Shown here in pieces: positions 7,375 to 7,631 of a DNA stretch of 7,631 bases. A model generated the notes under the pieces. The model ran no database searches. It had not been told where the DNA came from and saw only the letters and a list, made by a program, of their open reading frames with translations. This DNA comes from Paracoccaceae bacterium (GTDB lineage: Bacteria > Pseudomonadota > Alphaproteobacteria > Rhodobacterales > Rhodobacteraceae), in NCBI GenBank assembly GCA_007120685.1, contig SKNG01000210.1:1-7631 (forward strand), read 5' to 3'. The translations under genes were made by a program, and so were the position numbers. Within the stretch, counting starts at the first letter, position 1; each line of letters opens with the position of its first letter.

Positions 7375-7536
7375 TCAGACCGGTGGCGGGCCGCGAACGA
7401 CACGCAGGGCCAAGTAACCACGAACAGCACCAGAAAGAATACAAAAATTATCTGCGCAAACAATGTGGCCGCCCCTGCGATACCGGTAAATCCGAAAGCG
7501 GCAGCTACCGGGTAAGCGCGACGCCGATCCCCTCCT
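7375..7536 (-). pseudogene. Frameshifted remnant resembling a DUF1328 small membrane protein
   Basis: On the minus strand a good AGGAGG (7531-7536) is followed within 40 bases by a stretch reading VAAAFGFTGIAGAATLFAQ, then IIFVFFLVLFVV. This resembles the second half of DUF1328 (YtjA-like) proteins, small two-helix inner-membrane proteins of about 50-60 residues with unknown function. The gene is broken. Before this stretch the sequence IGVALT lies in another frame that then meets a stop. After VVT the natural-looking tail (LALRVVRGPPPV, stop at 7375-7377) lies in a third frame. No ATG follows the Shine-Dalgarno at a normal distance, and the expected first helix (usually beginning MLxWA) is missing. 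At least two frameshifts plus a lost 5' end make decay more likely than a single sequencing error. The family assignment is from memory of the pattern. Confidence 0.55.
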
Positions 7537-7562
7537 GCCATTTCTGACGTGAAGCCAGCATT

Positions 7563-7580
7563 CTGCACGCACTCGTGCAG
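7563..7580. repeat. Perfect 7-base stem with a four-base loop
   Basis: CTGCACG and CGTGCAG flank CACT. The hairpin lies just upstream (minus-strand sense) of the DUF1328-like remnant, so it could be an old operator or the end of a neighbouring transcript. No T run follows on either strand. Confidence 0.4.
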
Positions 7581-7610
7581 TGGAGGTGTTGGATTTGGAG
7601 AGAGATGGCA

Positions 7611-7631
7611 AAATGGGCGTCCATTTGGACG
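7611..7631. repeat. Two overlapping inverted repeats at the window edge
   Basis: AAATGG (7611-7616) pairs with CCATTT (7621-7626) around GCGT, and CGTCCA (7618-7623) pairs with TGGACG (7626-7631) around TT. The two stems share bases, so only one could form at a time. The second touches the right edge and may continue beyond it. Confidence 0.35.

Noticed and set aside
6941..7444. Minus-strand frame of 167 codons overlapping rlmH, considered as a transposase remnant
   Set aside because: It runs antisense into rlmH, shows no DDE or other transposase motif that I can identify, and no terminal repeats or target duplications were found.

Overview
The window looks chromosomal and comes from a GC-rich alphaproteobacterium, most likely of the order Rhodobacterales (Rhodobacter/Paracoccus/Roseobacter type). 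That placement rests on remembered gene neighbourhoods (leuC/leuD, an exo/endonuclease/phosphatase-fold gene, asd; rsfS-rlmH) and on the protein sequences. No database search was possible.

Minus strand, right to left. A leucine-biosynthesis operon runs leuC (4444-5874), a GT4-type glycosyltransferase (3101-4447), leuD (2471-3076). It ends in a clear Rho-independent terminator (2416-2445). LeuC and LeuD are the two subunits of isopropylmalate isomerase. The glycosyltransferase sits between them, overlaps the leuC stop by ATGA, and has no obvious link to leucine synthesis. After the terminator comes a second group: a multi-pass membrane protein of unknown function (1367-2218) and a secreted or membrane-anchored EEP-fold protein (265-1386), overlapping by 20 bases. 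These are followed by the first 60 codons of asd (1-181), aspartate-semialdehyde dehydrogenase, which is cut by the window edge. No leuB is visible between leuD and asd.

Plus strand. Divergent from leuC is a two-gene unit: rsfS (ribosomal silencing factor, start about 6180, end 6584) and rlmH (23S rRNA pseudouridine-1915 methyltransferase, 6584-7054), joined by a TGATG overlap. A good sigma70-like promoter and a perfect AGGAGG lie just before rsfS, but the codon at the right distance is ATT or CTG rather than ATG, GTG or TTG.

The right end (7055-7631) holds no intact gene that I recognise. It contains a row of small hairpins and, on the minus strand, a frameshifted remnant that resembles the DUF1328 small membrane protein family. 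The 305-base gap between leuC and rsfS holds one coding-like but unconvincing 60-codon frame and some inverted repeats.

Most of the window is ordinary core metabolism and ribosome-maturation genes. The points that stand out are the glycosyltransferase inside the leu operon, the apparent non-canonical start of rsfS, the altered active-site positions of the EEP protein and the decayed right end.
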